Source of the DNA: Ligula intestinalis
Taxonomy: Eukaryota > Platyhelminthes > Cestoda > Diphyllobothriidea > Diphyllobothriidae
Assembly: GCA_036362985.1 (NCBI GenBank)
Contig: JAYGXS010000001.1
Span: forward strand, 42,729,110 to 42,793,109
Reading direction: 5' to 3'
Length of the DNA: 64,000 nucleotides
The translations under genes and the position numbers were made by a program. The notes beneath the pieces are model-generated. The model searched no databases, was not told the origin of the DNA, and was given only the letters and a program-made list of their open reading frames with translations. Shown here piece after piece: positions 1-12,053 of this stretch (its first letter is position 1; every line of letters starts with the position of its first letter).

Positions 1-1040
1 TCCCCATCTTATTTTCTTACTCGATACGTATTCGTTATTACTAGTAGATTCCTCTGCACATATTCACGTCTCCTTCTACTCCGGCCTTAATATTTGTGTG
101 CTTGGGTGATGCTTATCAATCCAGTTCCGAGTTTCCGATGCCGAGCTATCCTCAGGTCTCTTATCCTTTAGGTGTGTGCCAACCTCGACATCCCTGGCCC
201 GCTACAATTTGTTAAGCTATAAGTTTTTCTCTTGATCTATTTCGACTTTTCGCAAGATTTTCACCTATAGTTTGGTTAAATAAAACAAGTTTAGGCGAAT
301 TTTTTTATTTCCTATTGATCACTTATCACGCATCAAACAAACATTATTTGCTCATTAATCCAGCACTCAACCTGAAATCACAAGTTCTGACAGACACTTG
401 GATTGGGAGTCTTTTTACATTGGGTGGACTTACCATTTATTCCTACCGCTCTAGCGGCAAAAATCATCTTTTACTAAAATAGAAACCACCAACCCATTTC
501 CAAACTCTTTTCCACTGTGAGCATTCGCCAAATTGGATCGCGTTTTCCAGCACAATGGTCACCAGCATACCCGTAAATGTAGATCCTTTTTATATTTTTA
601 TCAAAGCTTTCAAAATAAGACTTTTTTTAAAGCATTAACTGCACCAAGATCGGCGCACCTTTCTCTCTACCATTGTGGAACACGTGAAATTTTCTAACTA
701 GTTCCTATATCTTAATAATAAATTCTTCTTAGATATAAGAATTTCAGAAAATTCGCTTACGTTCAGGTGTTTCGGCTCATTTTAACAACGAAATTCGGTC
801 CGTTGATTGGTACTGTCTTTCCACTTTCCTTTAACTCTGCTCTGCTTGGCGTTTAATTAAAAGCATGACACTTTTTTATTGGCTTTATAATGAAGAGGGA
901 TTGGATTCTCAGCCAGCCGTCTGTTTAGTGTCGCCAACCTATTCAGATTACCTAAGATAATTGCACTGAACTGTCTGAGTGTGTTTGGTGCCCTCAAACA
1001 ATGCTCACTGCCTACTTAGAAGCCCATTCTTGCGGGGGGT
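1..1040. other. Non-coding, no gene seen
   Basis: AT-rich sequence with short A and T runs. I see no open frame of useful length, no recognisable repeat and no RNA gene. Confidence 0.5.
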
Positions 1041-1466
1041 TAATATATTAAGGTAAAACCCTTGTAGCTGCCATCTTGGAATATGGAAGTTATGTTTGTT
1101 AGGGCTGGGAAGGCCCTACCTATCTTCCGGCCTGGTTCCTTAGGAGAATAGTAGACGTGGGAGGCCTCAATGGGAGGAGTAGTTTATTATTTACTGAAGA
1201 AGTCGATAAGATTTCGGAAAAATTTGACTGTCATGCGAGCGCGCAACCGAAAGCCAAAGGGCCGCGCCGGAAATGAAGTGTGTGGGAATCGTCACAACCG
1301 TCTAAACCGCTCTTTGTACGCATCGGCCTTGAAGGGTGTTTGGCCATACCGGGGTAGTCGGACACGCCTGTGATTGGCTGTCCCGGAGGCCGGCATCAGT
1401 GGATGTGCACTCGTTAGCAGCAGTGAGTGTTCGCACGCGAGCGTCTGCGCGGAGTGAGTCTCTAGA
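1041..1466 (-). mobile_element. Degenerate solo LTR, CsRn1-like family
   Basis: Read on the minus strand it has the layout of the other LTRs in this window: a start close to the TGTGGTGACTCACTCC consensus, then GC-rich U3-like sequence, an AATAAA-bearing stretch near 1180-1190, the block resembling CTAAGGAACCAGGCC, and a degenerate end. It is one of the most diverged copies. No pol sequence adjoins it, so it is probably a recombined solo LTR. The limits are approximate. Confidence 0.5.
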
Positions 1467-2193
1467 GGCATAAAGAAGTTTCAAACGTTGGTGCATCTTG
1501 CCAATTTGGCGTTTCCTCTCATCCTTTGTGTCTGTCTTTCTGCGTAAATATGTTCCACTCATTTCATGCTTGCTTTTTTATTTAGTGGTTTTTTGCTTGT
1601 CCAACTTTCCCTCGAATTACAACTCAGTGTTTTTTACGCTTCCTGGCTGCTACCTAATTAGTTTATATTCGTGACTGCCATTTTTATGCGCCTTTTTCTC
1701 CGTTATAACCCTTTGTTATAATCTTTTATTTTTTATTCTCTTTCTCAAGCAGATTCCTGGTCATCAAAATTTTCCACCTACGGTTAAAGCTAAAAATTCA
1801 GCATGTGCTTTAGCTAGAACGTTTCTGAACTTTCAGAAAAAGGTGAAATCACTTCGATTTTATATCTTGAAAAAAGATTATTTGCACAACAAGGTCAACG
1901 TCGAGCGGTGGTTTCGAATTTTAGGATAAGTGGCAAATTATTTTATAGCGATTTATCTAAGATAAGATACGACTAATTTCCTTTCTTTTTCTTATATAAA
2001 TAATCCGTAAGTGCCAGTACTTACCTTTGAAAAATCTGCTTCCATTCGTTTCGTTAGTTTGGTCTCTGCTTGCTTACCTAGCATTCTGTTGACCATCTGT
2101 CTTGCATTCAGCAACTTATATAAGCTTAAACAGTAAGTTTGTTCTTAATTCCCGACTTTTTTCGCGGTTAATCTACTAGCTGCTTCGAAATGT

Positions 2194-3092
2194 ATGAAGG
2201 CGACAGTTTCATTTAGTAGGAAGCCTCAGACGTCCAGACCCAAGTGGTGTCTGCGAAAAGCAAACATCATTACTAATATCAGTCTTCAGCCTGACATCAG
2301 TATTCAGCCAGATCTGAATGCTGAGCAAATAGGTTTGCCTGCAGTTAAAAATTGCAACGAGTTTATGTTGAAATTTTGGTCAGTGCTCGCAATCCTTGGG
2401 ACCCTATTTGACGAGAATATCTCTGCAGTTTCCTCCAAGGAATGCAAACGATTAGATACTCTGGTCAATTTGGTCGCAAGTGGGCAAAAAATTATGGACA
2501 ATTTTTATTTTGAAAAACGTTCCGAAATCAATTCGGCCAATGTCATGATTTCACCCCAATGGAGCGAAGAATAGCGTCGAGTTCTTCTAATAAAGTTGTA
2601 AATTCACTACAACCGGCTCAAGTTCCTGGTCGTAGCCCTAGGAAGCCTAGGGAGCCCTGTACTCTTTCTTCTGGCAAACCTGGGTTACTGCACCCCAGTA
2701 CTCCAACTCTCTCCTCCCCTTCAAGTCACCAGACATCCCCGTCTACTTCCAACTTAGATGCTCCCCCAGTTGCCATAGTTAATAATTCTGGTAGCACTGC
2801 TAGAAATTCCGAGAAGTCCTCTACGTCAGGTAGACCAACAGCTTTGTTACTCGAACAGAGTCCTCCAAAACCTTCTATTAAATCACCCAATTCAGTTCGT
2901 CGAAAGAATGGGATCCGAAAATCAACCGCGAGCACGCAGCCTTCCCAAACACGTACTAAGCCTATACAACAGGAAGCTAACAAACATATAGGTTTCCCTA
3001 CTTATCACAACTATCATACTAGGCCTGGATTTCCACCGCTTAATCCTCATAGTTACCTTACCTCGCCCACCAGCCTCTATTTTTCTTCTTAG
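2194..3092 (+). pseudogene. ORF1-like part of a CR1-like LINE
   Basis: Two overlapping open stretches (2194-2574 and 2559-3092) sit just upstream of a LINE endonuclease/RT region and together look like its ORF1, broken by a frameshift near 2560. The second half is very rich in serine, proline and threonine (roughly residues 15-170 of the 2559 frame), as in the disordered ORF1 products of many CR1-type elements. No zinc knuckle or RRM is visible. ORF1 products generally bind element RNA, but that role is assumed here from position only. Neither half is likely to be translated usefully. Confidence 0.5.
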
Positions 3093-3307
3093 TATTCCCA
3101 ATTTCCCGGTAACTATCAGCAAGCTCATCACGGCACTAATCCCTATGGCCTGTTTATGTCACAGAGCTATCTACCTGCAGCTTTTAGCCATCCCCATCAG
3201 CCTTCTAATGCCGATTGTCCTGATCCAGTTGGTGGCTTTTCTCTAAACTTCCAATTCAATTACCCACCTCCAAATTTTCATTACTTAATAAAGATAACCC
3301 TAGTTCA

Positions 3308-6162
3308 GTTACTCGATCTACATTAGATATCACCTTGCTAAATGCAAGATCTGTTATAAATAAGATTGCTCAACTTAGAGCCATTGCATTCGAGCTGAAA
3401 CCAGATGTTATATGCATTACAGAGTCGTGGACCCAGCCGCTAATTTCTGATACTTTACACATAATACACGAGTATGATTTCTACCATCAAGACCGCACTA
3501 GTAAGCGTGGTGGTGGTTGTCTTCTCTATATTAAAGCTATTTTAAAGCATTTCCCGTTCGGTCTAGATGCTGAGTCATTCTCGGGCACTTACTGCTATTC
3601 ATCCCTTAATCCTGTCTTCCCGTCAAAAGGCGATTATCGGATGCATTTATAATCCCCCTAACTTATCATCCGAAGATGAGGAAAAGCTTTGCAATATATT
3701 TAGGCTGATTTTGGAGTCTGACTTTGAGGCTTAAGTTATCGCTGGGGGGTTTCAACTTTCCCGAAATTGATTGGTCACTGAACTGTTGTCCATCCAGATT
3801 TAAGCCCCTCCTAGATACCATCAATTTTTTAAACTGGTCTCAGCTGGTCTGTTCCCCAACGAGGGATCAGCATATTTTAGATTTAATTTTCACGAACGAA
3901 ATTTCCCCCCTTTTCGTTGACTACGATCAGAACCTCTTCCAAAGTACCATACTTTAATCCATTGTTATCTTCCGCTTGCTTCTATGAAAATGGGTAGCAC
4001 CGTTCGTACCTTTCATGCTTTTGACCTAGCTGATATCAATTTAATTAACAACTGAATGGACTCACTAGACTGGCAGTAGCTTTCCTCCACGAACAGGTAA
4101 CAATTCTCGGTGACATAATGACGGCAATTTCAAACAGTATTTTGAAATTTGTGCCGATAAAAAATGTTAAGTCTTATGCTTTGGACCCCACCGTTCCTCA
4201 CCTTCTTCTGCCTAGACTCAAGAAATTGCAAAGACAGTTGAAAGACCAGTCTACCAGTTCATTATCTGTGCACCTCAGAATCGCAGAGATTTTCGAATAA
4301 GCGTCTAAGATTCGGCTTGCACGTGAAAAACAGAGGGAATCCTGCGCACTCAGCGAGTTAAACTCTGCGAAATCTATTGCCCAGCTGTTCCGTCGTCGGT
4401 CCTCCGCTAAACGAGGTCACGAAATCCCCCCTTAACTGAATGAAGATTAAACATTTGTGCTAGATGAGTCTGACAAGGCTGAAATGTTAAATACATTCTT
4501 TGCAAAGCATCTTATGACGGAATCCGAACCGGTTTCGTCGTTTCAGCCATGCTCAGTCAATACTATCAGTACCATAGATTTCTCCATGGAAGTAATTCCT
4601 AAGCACATTATCCGTCTGAAAAACTCGCATTCCTCAGGAACGGATGGCATTCCAAACTCACTTATCAAGAGAGTATTCAGCTTCCCGCGATTGCTAAGTT
4701 ATCTATTCTCAGCTTATCTTCTAAACGTTTTCTTTCCTGACTCATGGAAGACATCTATTATTCTTCTTCCAGTCTTCAAATCAGGATCTCGTTCGGACGT
4801 AAATAACTACCGAGGTGTTCATAAACCCCGGCCCTAGCTAAACTTCTTGAAAAGATCATTTTTAATCAAATTCTCGATTTTTGTGTAGAAAATAAATTAT
4901 TAAGTGCCTCACAGCATGGATTTCTACCTGGAAGATCATGCGAAACCTGCCACTTAGCATTCCTTAACCTGGTTACTTCACTTCGTAATGAACAGCAATC
5001 AGTCATCGTGATTTACTTTGACCTTAGTAAAGCTTTTGACAAGGTGCCTCATAGGCGCCTTTTAGTGAAACTGGAAGCTCTAGGCATCAGGCCTCCCCTC
5101 CTCGATTTCATTGCCTCCTACCTGTCTAACCGCAGCCAGAAGGTCTTAGTAGGCAATAGCTACTCGATGCCTCAGCCGATCACGAGTGGCATTTTTAAAG
5201 GCATGGTTTAGGTCCCCTCCTTTTCATTCTTAACCTTAATGAAATTTCAACAAAGCCTAAGAACTCGGAAAATTTCCTTTATGCCGATGATTTTAAGTGT
5301 ATTTACAATTTTCAAAGGACACGGCCGGTAGTTGCGTTGATCAAGTTAACGCAGACTTGCGTACCCTCTCAAGTTGGAGCGCCACTTGGCAGATGGAGTT
5401 TTCTCCATCCAAATGTAGTTTCATGTGTTTTGGTCCCGCAAAGCTTCCTGGACCCATTATCTTCCAAATAAGTCCACTGTTAGAACGATCTACGATAAAG
5501 GATTAAGGTCAAACTTACATAAATAAGCTTGCATTATCGCCTCATGCAGATCGAATTTATGCCAAAGCCGCACAGATGTGTAGGTTTATATCGCACAAAT
5601 TTTTCCTTAAAAATTAAAGTTAAAACTTTACCGCATGTTTGTTGTCCCTATTCTAGAATACTGCTGTCCCCTTTTTGGTCTTATGAACACGAATGACCGT
5701 AGTAAGACTAAAAAGGTTCAGCGAGTTTTCGCTCGTAAAATATTTTCTCTCTGTGTGTCTAGTATTTCTTATACAGATAGAGGTCAGTAAGCAGACATTA
5801 AATGTCTTTGTGTAAGAAGATTCGAAGCTGGCATATGCTTTCTGTTTCGCGTTAACAACAGTCCTAATCTCCCACAACTTAACGCTCTCACTCCGGTAAG
5901 CAAACATTACGCCACTCGTAACTCCTCCATGATAATTTTACCACGCCCAGCTCCACATAAAAACGTTCTAGTTTTTTTACCTTCTTAATATGCTTTTATT
6001 TGGAACAATCTTCCACTCGAAATTAGCTTGTCTACTACATTATCGATTTTCAAAGTCAAGTTACGTAAGCATTTAAATTTGGAGAAAATAAAGTCGTTAC
6101 TGTCTGTTTCCTTTCCAAACACGCAATTTTTAGATTTCGAAAAGGGTCCTCCTGGCATTTGA
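3308..6162 (+). pseudogene. CR1-like LINE ORF2 (endonuclease + reverse transcriptase), broken
   Basis: The reading passes through several frames. The start of an apurinic-type endonuclease is at 3335-3652 (LNARS, ITESW and a GGGCLLYIK block), followed by endonuclease remnants at 3724-3957. RT finger motifs lie at 4457-4837 (SSGTDGIPNSLIK, then KSGSRSDVNNYR), the FDLSKAFDKVPH motif at 5008-5211, and the catalytic YADD near 5279-5292. The usual C-terminal LINE region (a VPILEYC block, and IWNNLPLEI near 6000) runs to a stop at about 6162. At least five frame changes or stops separate these pieces, so it is inactive. Motif wording fits the CR1/Jockey group of flatworm non-LTR elements; the exact clade is not resolved by eye. 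Confidence 0.8.
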
Positions 6163-6540
6163 AGCTGTTCGCAGGATATGGTGACCTTCGAGGTTATTGC
6201 TTAGCCGCCAACTGATCGGTGGAATCTGGACTCTGGTGGGTCACATCTGGGTGACGTTGCCTTGAATTCCACCGCCGTCTCCTGTTGTTCCGGATGACCG
6301 CTTCTTAACTCATCGCTATCTTACTTTTTCCCAGAACAATAAGCGTCCCAAACCGTCAACAATAGAATACTATCTAACTGTACCATTCTACCACTTAGGG
6401 CAGTTTTTTCTCCTACATTTTTTTGCAAATCTGTGGCTCTGTTAATTATTTTATAAGAGTTCGTTGTTAATCTGAAATATTTTTTATTTTTTTTACTGAA
6501 AGGGCCCCTTGGGCCTTAAATATACGATTTATTTATTTTA

Positions 6541-6954
6541 GTCTAACAGCTTTCGTAAATAGACGTGCTGATTACTCGGGCCCGAGAGTGTTCTTCTTTC
6601 CAGCTCAAAAATCTGAAAGGTGGAAGAATATATTTGAATTCTCATTCCTTTCAAATAACCTTTTGCATTTTTACTTGACCAAACTTAAGCCGCTAACATT
6701 CATTGCAGCATTCTGATCCTATATTTCACCTACATTTTTTCCCCCGAGCGGCAGTTTTTTTCTGAAAAAAAATCACAAATGACATTTAATTTGTTGAATT
6801 CTGTGCCATGATTTAGGATTTTTTCACCGGGGGCACTTTTTCCGCAGTTACACCTGGTGGCTCGTGTTAACTGACATCACCACATGCCATTATATTACTT
6901 GGAGTAGTCGCCTTCAATTAAGTAAACGACTTCCTTTGAAATATTAGTCTGAGC
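6541..6954. other. Non-coding spacer between LINE tail and host gene
   Basis: AT-rich, with runs of T and A and no open frame of note. It may include decayed repeat sequence, but I recognise none. Confidence 0.4.
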
Positions 6955-7035
6955 TGCTGCATTTCTTAACTACTGTATATCCATAGGGAGTTTAAAGGCG
7001 TTGCCTGCATTGCACCAATAAACTTGACTTGAATA
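6955..7035 (+). mobile_element. LINE 3' terminus fragment
   Basis: The block CATAGGGAGTTTAAAGGCG followed by an AATAAACTTGACTTGA tail matches the end at 27470-27535 (AATAGGGAGTTCAAAGG, then AATAAAACCTGACCTGACC). Both look like the 3' terminus and short-repeat tail of one CR1-type LINE family. This copy ends less than 100 bases before the start codon of the RING gene, so the gene's promoter or 5' UTR probably contains element-derived DNA. Confidence 0.55.
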
Positions 7036-7043
7036 TATTTTTC

Positions 7044-7049
7044 TATAAA
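7044..7049 (+). promoter_or_regulatory. Possible TATA box of the RING/CCCH gene
   Basis: TATAAA lies 75 bases upstream of the ATG at 7124. If used, transcription would start near 7075 and leave a 5' UTR of about 50 bases. TATA-like strings are common in AT-rich DNA and the site directly follows a LINE tail, so this is weak. Confidence 0.25.
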
Positions 7050-7123
7050 CCTTGAGACTCTTGTCGCTTATTTTTGATTGGTTGCAATTTGTTCTTCTGT
7101 GCTTTGTATAACCCATCACAAAA

Positions 7124-7314
7124 ATGGCGCGTACCCGGTCTTCCTACAAGACAAATCCCAGTAGTTCAGCGCCACAACAGCAAAATAATCAAACAGCCCC
7201 CACCACTAGTGCACCTAGAACTGTAGATGCATCACAAACTCCAACAGCTTCCGAGACTGCATGCATACTCGATGGAATCAAAAATTTACTCGAATGCAGC
7301 ATATGTCGCGAAAG
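7124..7314 (+). CDS. Exon 1 of RING/CCCH gene
   Basis: Start codon to the donor AAAG|GTATTG. It codes for the low-complexity N-terminus and the first RING cysteine pair (CSIC) and ends two bases into codon 64. Reading on would hit a stop at once, which supports the splice. Confidence 0.8.
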
Positions 7315-10300
7315 GTATTGAGATATAATTATTTTACGTATTGAGATATATTCCAATAGTACCTATAGTCACCGTATCAAATGTTAACAGCTATTTCTGT
7401 TGTGTTGGGTAGTATTTTAGTGATTGCAATGTTGACTTTTGCATACTTTTTCGTCCCCAGGTGTCCAATTATGGACGCGCGCAGACGCCAGTAAGGTTAA
7501 TAACGCAAGTGATACGAAAAATCTCCTGGGCAGGTTGGACTACGCGAGGCACGAGGGGATGAGAAACCGTAGAATATAGCGCTAAGCTATTGTAGTTGCA
7601 TACATTAGCGAAAACTTTTGCCGTTAGATGTTACGGTCTCATCTCCTTGTGCGTTGCATCGTCCAAACTGTCCAGGAGTATTTTTTAGCATTTACGTCAG
7701 TAACCTTACTGGCATCCATAATTAGGCCATCCCTATGTCTAATGGTCAGGCTTAGCGAAAAGAGTAGATAGCCAAGAGCCTGAGACTTTCCTCTAGTTTA
7801 TGCGGGTAAAGTGCCCTTGGAAAGGGGCAGTTCATGCCTCAAAATCGTTCGCTGTCAAATTAAAACGGAGACATTATCAGTTGTATTCTTATATAAACAC
7901 CGCTGTTTCGAGGAACCCACGTAACATTTTGGTTTTTTAATGGTCGTAGTTTCTGGCTGTTAATTGGCCTCTTCAATGGTATCAGCTTAATATTGTTCTT
8001 TTACGCTTAGGTTTGTTCAACCCAAGATGCTGCCTTGCCAGCATATTTTCTGCACTCCCTGCATTACACGGATGACTCAACGCGACAATTGCCCTGTGTG
8101 CCGCAAGCATTTCCTACCCCATCATGTTCGGTCATGTTTGCTCCTCAACAACTTGCTTGAATTAGCTTCTAAACATCCGTCCCTCGCGGCCCCTCGGGAG
8201 CCATCTCCGCCACCAGCGCCGCGTCCGGCAACTCCTGCAGCGGTCTTTGATGACCAGTACACGGTAAGTATTTGGGAGCTTCTCTCCATTTTAGATGTGC
8301 TCCATGGGTGTGATTCTCATGACTGGCAAGGCGATAGTCCTAAGCTGCTAAATAGCCCTCTGTTATCTGCAGCAGTATTTTTAGTGGTTGTAAGGAATGT
8401 CATTATTGCCAATTCACTTATAGGTTGAGCACGCTTGCGATCTAGGTTTTTGGTCGTGCCTAAACCGCAGTTAATTGCATCATTCTGAAGAGATTTCCTC
8501 CAACAATTGTCACCGGATGTTAGGCCGGCATCGTTCAGTGGCCTATTTTGGTGTTTCATCCTTCGGCGTCCAACTTGAATGAAAGCTTGTCCAATATTCA
8601 CGTTTTCGTATAGTTTCGTTTCTTGATCTTACTTCTGTACAACACGTATTCTGCGTCATCGCTCTCACGCAGAACCTTTGTAGTTTTCTCCGGAATTACT
8701 TGTCCTGTGTAGAATTCTCATGTTCATTTGTATTTCGTGTTATTTTAAGCTCTTAAAACTTTAATTCACACTTGTTTTATTTCCTGTTTAGAAAACCCTC
8801 ATATTTCATCATATATCATGCTATGAACAAGTCACTGGTTGATTTTTTCGGGCCGTTTGGCGTAACACATTAGCAGTTCTTGTGCTCGAATGTGTATCCT
8901 GGTTCATATCACCGGATTGTGCATTGATTAATTATTGAAAATTTATTCAGGGGGTATCATAAAAGTTAAGGAGGTTCTTTGCAATATATGCATGTTGTCC
9001 TGTTTTTTAAACGAAAAGACGTTTCTTTCATCCTCTGACCCTAAAAATGTCACGCCAGCCTCTGCCTAACTTTGCATTGGCAACTCAGATTTGCAGTCTT
9101 GTGTTGGACAAGTAATCTGTTCGGCTACCTGGACACAAACTGCGCCAACCACTCCAAGGGATTACTGAGTTTATTTGGCCTGCTGACCACAGTTCCACCG
9201 TCCCAAATCTACTCACAGCTTAACCCTAAGGGCTAGGAAGATGGATGGTAGTCATAGCCTTGAAGGTGTCTTTGTGTTTGCTGTTACAATCGTTATCATA
9301 TTACCGTTCTCGTTTAGCAAGCTCCTTGATTACAAGCGTTCCGCTTTTTCTCTGGCTAGTAGGTGCTTTTCGGGAGCTTGCACATTTCTACCCAAATATT
9401 CCTTTTCCTCTTCCTCCTCGTGCCCTCTCTGAAAGTGTGATTATGTATATACTACCCATGGAAAAAATTTCGGAGGTATGCAAACGGCATTTTTGGTCGT
9501 TAGCATATTTCGTTGTTTCCACCTGCCGACAGCTAATTGCATGGGTTGATCCGCTACAGCGGGTGGCTGCTGTCGATGTCTACCATCAGCGGTAGTACTT
9601 GGCTTCCAGTTAAGGGCAGGTGGACTTTTTTACCTGAAAATACTGTAAAATATGTAGGAAAAGCCTTTCGACTTTATTCTTTTGTCAGTGGTTGTTAGAT
9701 CTCGAAATTCGGCTACTTAAAGCGCTTTGCAAAAGAATATAGCAAGTTATCTTTTTGAAGGAAAATATTTGTGATAAGGTCAGGGAACGGAAGGTCTGGC
9801 TCCAATATACCAAGCTCAAGTTTTAGATAATCTGTGCATAACTTTGAACAATATTCAAGTTCTTTGTTTTGATTGTACATGTCGGTTTTGCCTTTTAACA
9901 ACACGGCTTTACTGATTGGAAACTTACCAGACACGACACGCGGTTGGAATCAGTATCCGTCCCCCATTGCCTGTGTCTTTGGACTCTTCCATCTTGATGA
10001 ACGACACCTTGAATTTTCGTACTTATCTACTGTGTCGTATATCTTTACATTATAACGTTGTCAGGCTCCTTCACAGATTCACAGGGTGATTTTCTGTCTG
10101 TATTTTCGACTTATACACTAAGTTGTCTGTCCTTTTGGTAATGTAGTCTTATTTTTACACAATAATGTCACCTTTTAGCTTTATGACAGCGAATACGAAG
10201 ATTACGACGAGGATGTTTATTCGGATGATGACGTGTATTCAGACGATTCATACTTCCCGCTGGAGGACGAATCAATGGCTGAGTACTTCATTCGTACACA

Positions 10301-12053
10301 GCTTATGAGCTATGACCAGTTCGTGCTTGACAACGGGCATTACGTGTAAGTTGCATTTTTTTCTGCAAGTGGTAGTGGCAATGCTCATTACTCAGCACCT
10401 GCCCATCACTTGACGACAGGCCACGTTATTTCTTGTTCTATTTAGGGTCAACCCAATAGAATATATCCAGATGCCATGAGTTAGGGTCCTCCTAAACAAA
10501 AAAAAATATTCACGTGGATTAAGTGCAGAGCGAGTCGTGACATTTGGAGGAAACGCACTGGGCGGTCTGAGTGCATCCATGTTAAGTTAAATCTGATTCC
10601 AGTCAGTTATTATATTTCCTGTCTTTGTGAGAATTTTGACCTGAATAGCCAATGAATGCCCTGTATTGGAACGGTACAGACCTGCAAGACGTGTTTGGCC
10701 GACTTTTCCGCAAAACGGCGTTGCTTTATGCCACACCGAATTTCGTCTGTAGTCAGCTTGACGTAAATTCTCCAGCGGTTGAGAAAGAAAGGAAAGTGAA
10801 GTCAATCTGCCCTAAAATAAGCGCGAAGTGCTTTAGACGACCACAATGCACTTAACGTCTTAGCCAGAAAGGCTGTCCATTGATGCAGTAACTCCGTTTT
10901 CTATATCGATTTTCAGGCTGCGGTGGTTCCGAATACGTATAGTCATCAGTAAACTTGCGGCAAGCATATATGTGATTTAGGTCGCATTTACTACGCCCAT
11001 TTGTAACTGGTCCGAGTTTGTTTGGGCATAGGAATGTAAGAAGAGTAGTAGTTTCGAAGCAGCACAACTCTTCCCCAACGCAGTTTGACCTTCTCGAGCT
11101 GTGTCCCGTAGCTTGACAACGGAAGTGTGGTGATTTACGTTGGAATTAATTTCTAGTGGTGGCAGATTTACGCACGCGGCAGCTACCACACTCCGTCAAT
11201 GACCTCGCAAGACTAAGCCGATTGCGGGATCAGGCGCAGTGGTTGTCTAAACTAAATGCCTCCACATGTGGCAGCCGATCTTGTCTGCGGATGGTAGACC
11301 AGATTTTCCCAGAAGCAAATGGACGATTTGGACCCCATCTGAGTGGGAATATCATAGAAGCCATGTCCAGGTGGAGCCGTTGCAACCTGACTCTTTGGAG
11401 GGCTGGTAGTGGTTCCCATCGGTTGCGTGTAGGGTGTGATGAAAAATAATGAGGGCTGACAGAGCGAACAGTTTGTCTTGGTCTCAGAACCAATCATTGA
11501 GTTTCTAGGTCCATAAAAGAAATCGTTACTTTTCCATCTATGTACACATTGTAAGTTGGCTGATACTCATACCGAGTTCGTTTATTTTTCTTAAGATTAA
11601 AAAACTACACCGATTAAGTTCCCACTTTTTGCGATCGTTGAATCTTTCATATTTTCCCCTAGATCTGATGATGATTTCGTGCCCGCTACCACTGAAGCTC
11701 CCCCACTCCGTTCTCCTGGCCAGCGAGGCCGTACTCGTGGACGACGACGAAATACGCGGGCTGCAACTAACGGACCTACTCCCAGTAGTACTAATGCAGG
11801 CGTTGCAACCGCTGTTATCCCTTCTGTCTTCACTTCCACGGGCATCACTGGCAGCTACCGTAATCGAAACCAAGGTGTGCGTCCGAGGATCTTTCGTCGC
11901 TGCCCCGATTGGCCCCTTTGTCCAGAACCCAACCAATGTGAGTACATGCATCCAAAGAAGAACTGCCGCAACCCCCGTCCCTGTCGCTATGGTGATTCTT
12001 GTTGTTTTCTCCACCCCGAAGATTTGGCCCGTCTTGGTAACGGGCGCAGCTAG
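7124..12053 (+). CDS. RING-finger and tandem CCCH zinc-finger protein, four exons, 333 residues
   Basis: Exons are 7124-7314, 8011-8263, 10179-10345 and 11663-12053. All introns are GT-AG; donors 2 and 3 are the perfect GTAAGT. The lengths sum to 1002 bases, exactly 334 codons with the stop, and the frame stays open across every junction. The ATG context (ACAAAAATGG) is good. Residues 1-57 are Ser/Thr/Gln rich. A C3HC4 RING follows: C58, C61, C73, H75, C78, C81, C91, C94. Residues 149-208 are acidic (Asp/Glu/Tyr), and 221-236 are Arg/Gly rich. Two fingers of the form C-x5-C-x5-C-x3-H end the protein: C284, C290, C296, H300 and C305, C311, C317, H321. RING domains usually recruit E2 enzymes; this CCCH spacing is that of ZC3H14/Nab2, which bind poly(A) RNA. 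An RNA-linked ubiquitin ligase is therefore inferred. I do not recognise an orthologue. Confidence 0.85.
7463..7727. repeat. Fold-back MITE in intron 1
   Basis: The left arm (7463 to about 7580) and right arm (about 7620 to 7727) are imperfect reverse complements. The ends read CCAATTATGG and CCATAATTAGG, next to matching GCCAGTAAGGTTA and TAACCTTACTGGC blocks and further paired segments around GGATGAGA/TCTCATC. The left arm has about 10 extra bases near 7475. This is the layout of a non-autonomous DNA transposon. No clear target duplication was seen. Confidence 0.65.
8011..8263 (+). CDS. Exon 2 of RING/CCCH gene
   Basis: The acceptor TTTACGCTTAG|G completes an Arg codon and continues the RING: the CQHIFC, TPC and CPVC groups. 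It then codes for a proline-rich linker (PREPSPPPAPRPATP) and ends in phase 0 at ACG|GTAAGT. Confidence 0.85.
10179..10345 (+). CDS. Exon 3 of RING/CCCH gene, acidic
   Basis: Acceptor CACCTTTTAG|C and donor TACGT|GTAAGT. Codes for 55 residues plus two bases, dominated by Asp, Glu, Tyr and Ser and then a segment reading MAEYFIRTQLMSYDQFVL. It is open in one frame only, and a stop follows directly after the donor. Confidence 0.8.
11663..12053 (+). CDS. Exon 4 of RING/CCCH gene, CCCH fingers and stop
   Basis: The acceptor TTTTCCCCTAG|A completes a Val codon. The exon carries the acidic end (SDDDF), the Arg/Gly-rich stretch, a Ser/Thr-rich spacer, the two CCCH fingers and the TAG stop at 12051-12053. 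No AATAAA follows within 250 bases; CATAAA at 12287 is the nearest variant signal. Confidence 0.85.

Larger units (their letters stand above)
2100..6540 (+). mobile_element. Near full-length CR1-like non-LTR retrotransposon
   Basis: The element comprises ORF1, ORF2 and a 3' region ending near 6500-6540 in a GGGCCTTAAATATACG stretch followed by short ATTT repeats. Order and spacing of ORF1, endonuclease, RT and tail match an intact LINE layout, so this was a long insertion that later decayed by point mutation and small indels. The 5' end is uncertain (about 1900-2190), and no target-site duplication was found by eye. Confidence 0.6.

Noticed and set aside
9245..9595. Possible hydrophobic exon in intron 2 of the RING/CCCH gene
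   Set aside because: No convincing splice sites in phase; joining exon 2 directly to exon 3 keeps the frame without it.
9713..9934. Minus-strand 73-codon frame within intron 2
   Set aside because: Composition is protein-like, but there are no motifs, no splice sites and no neighbouring exons.
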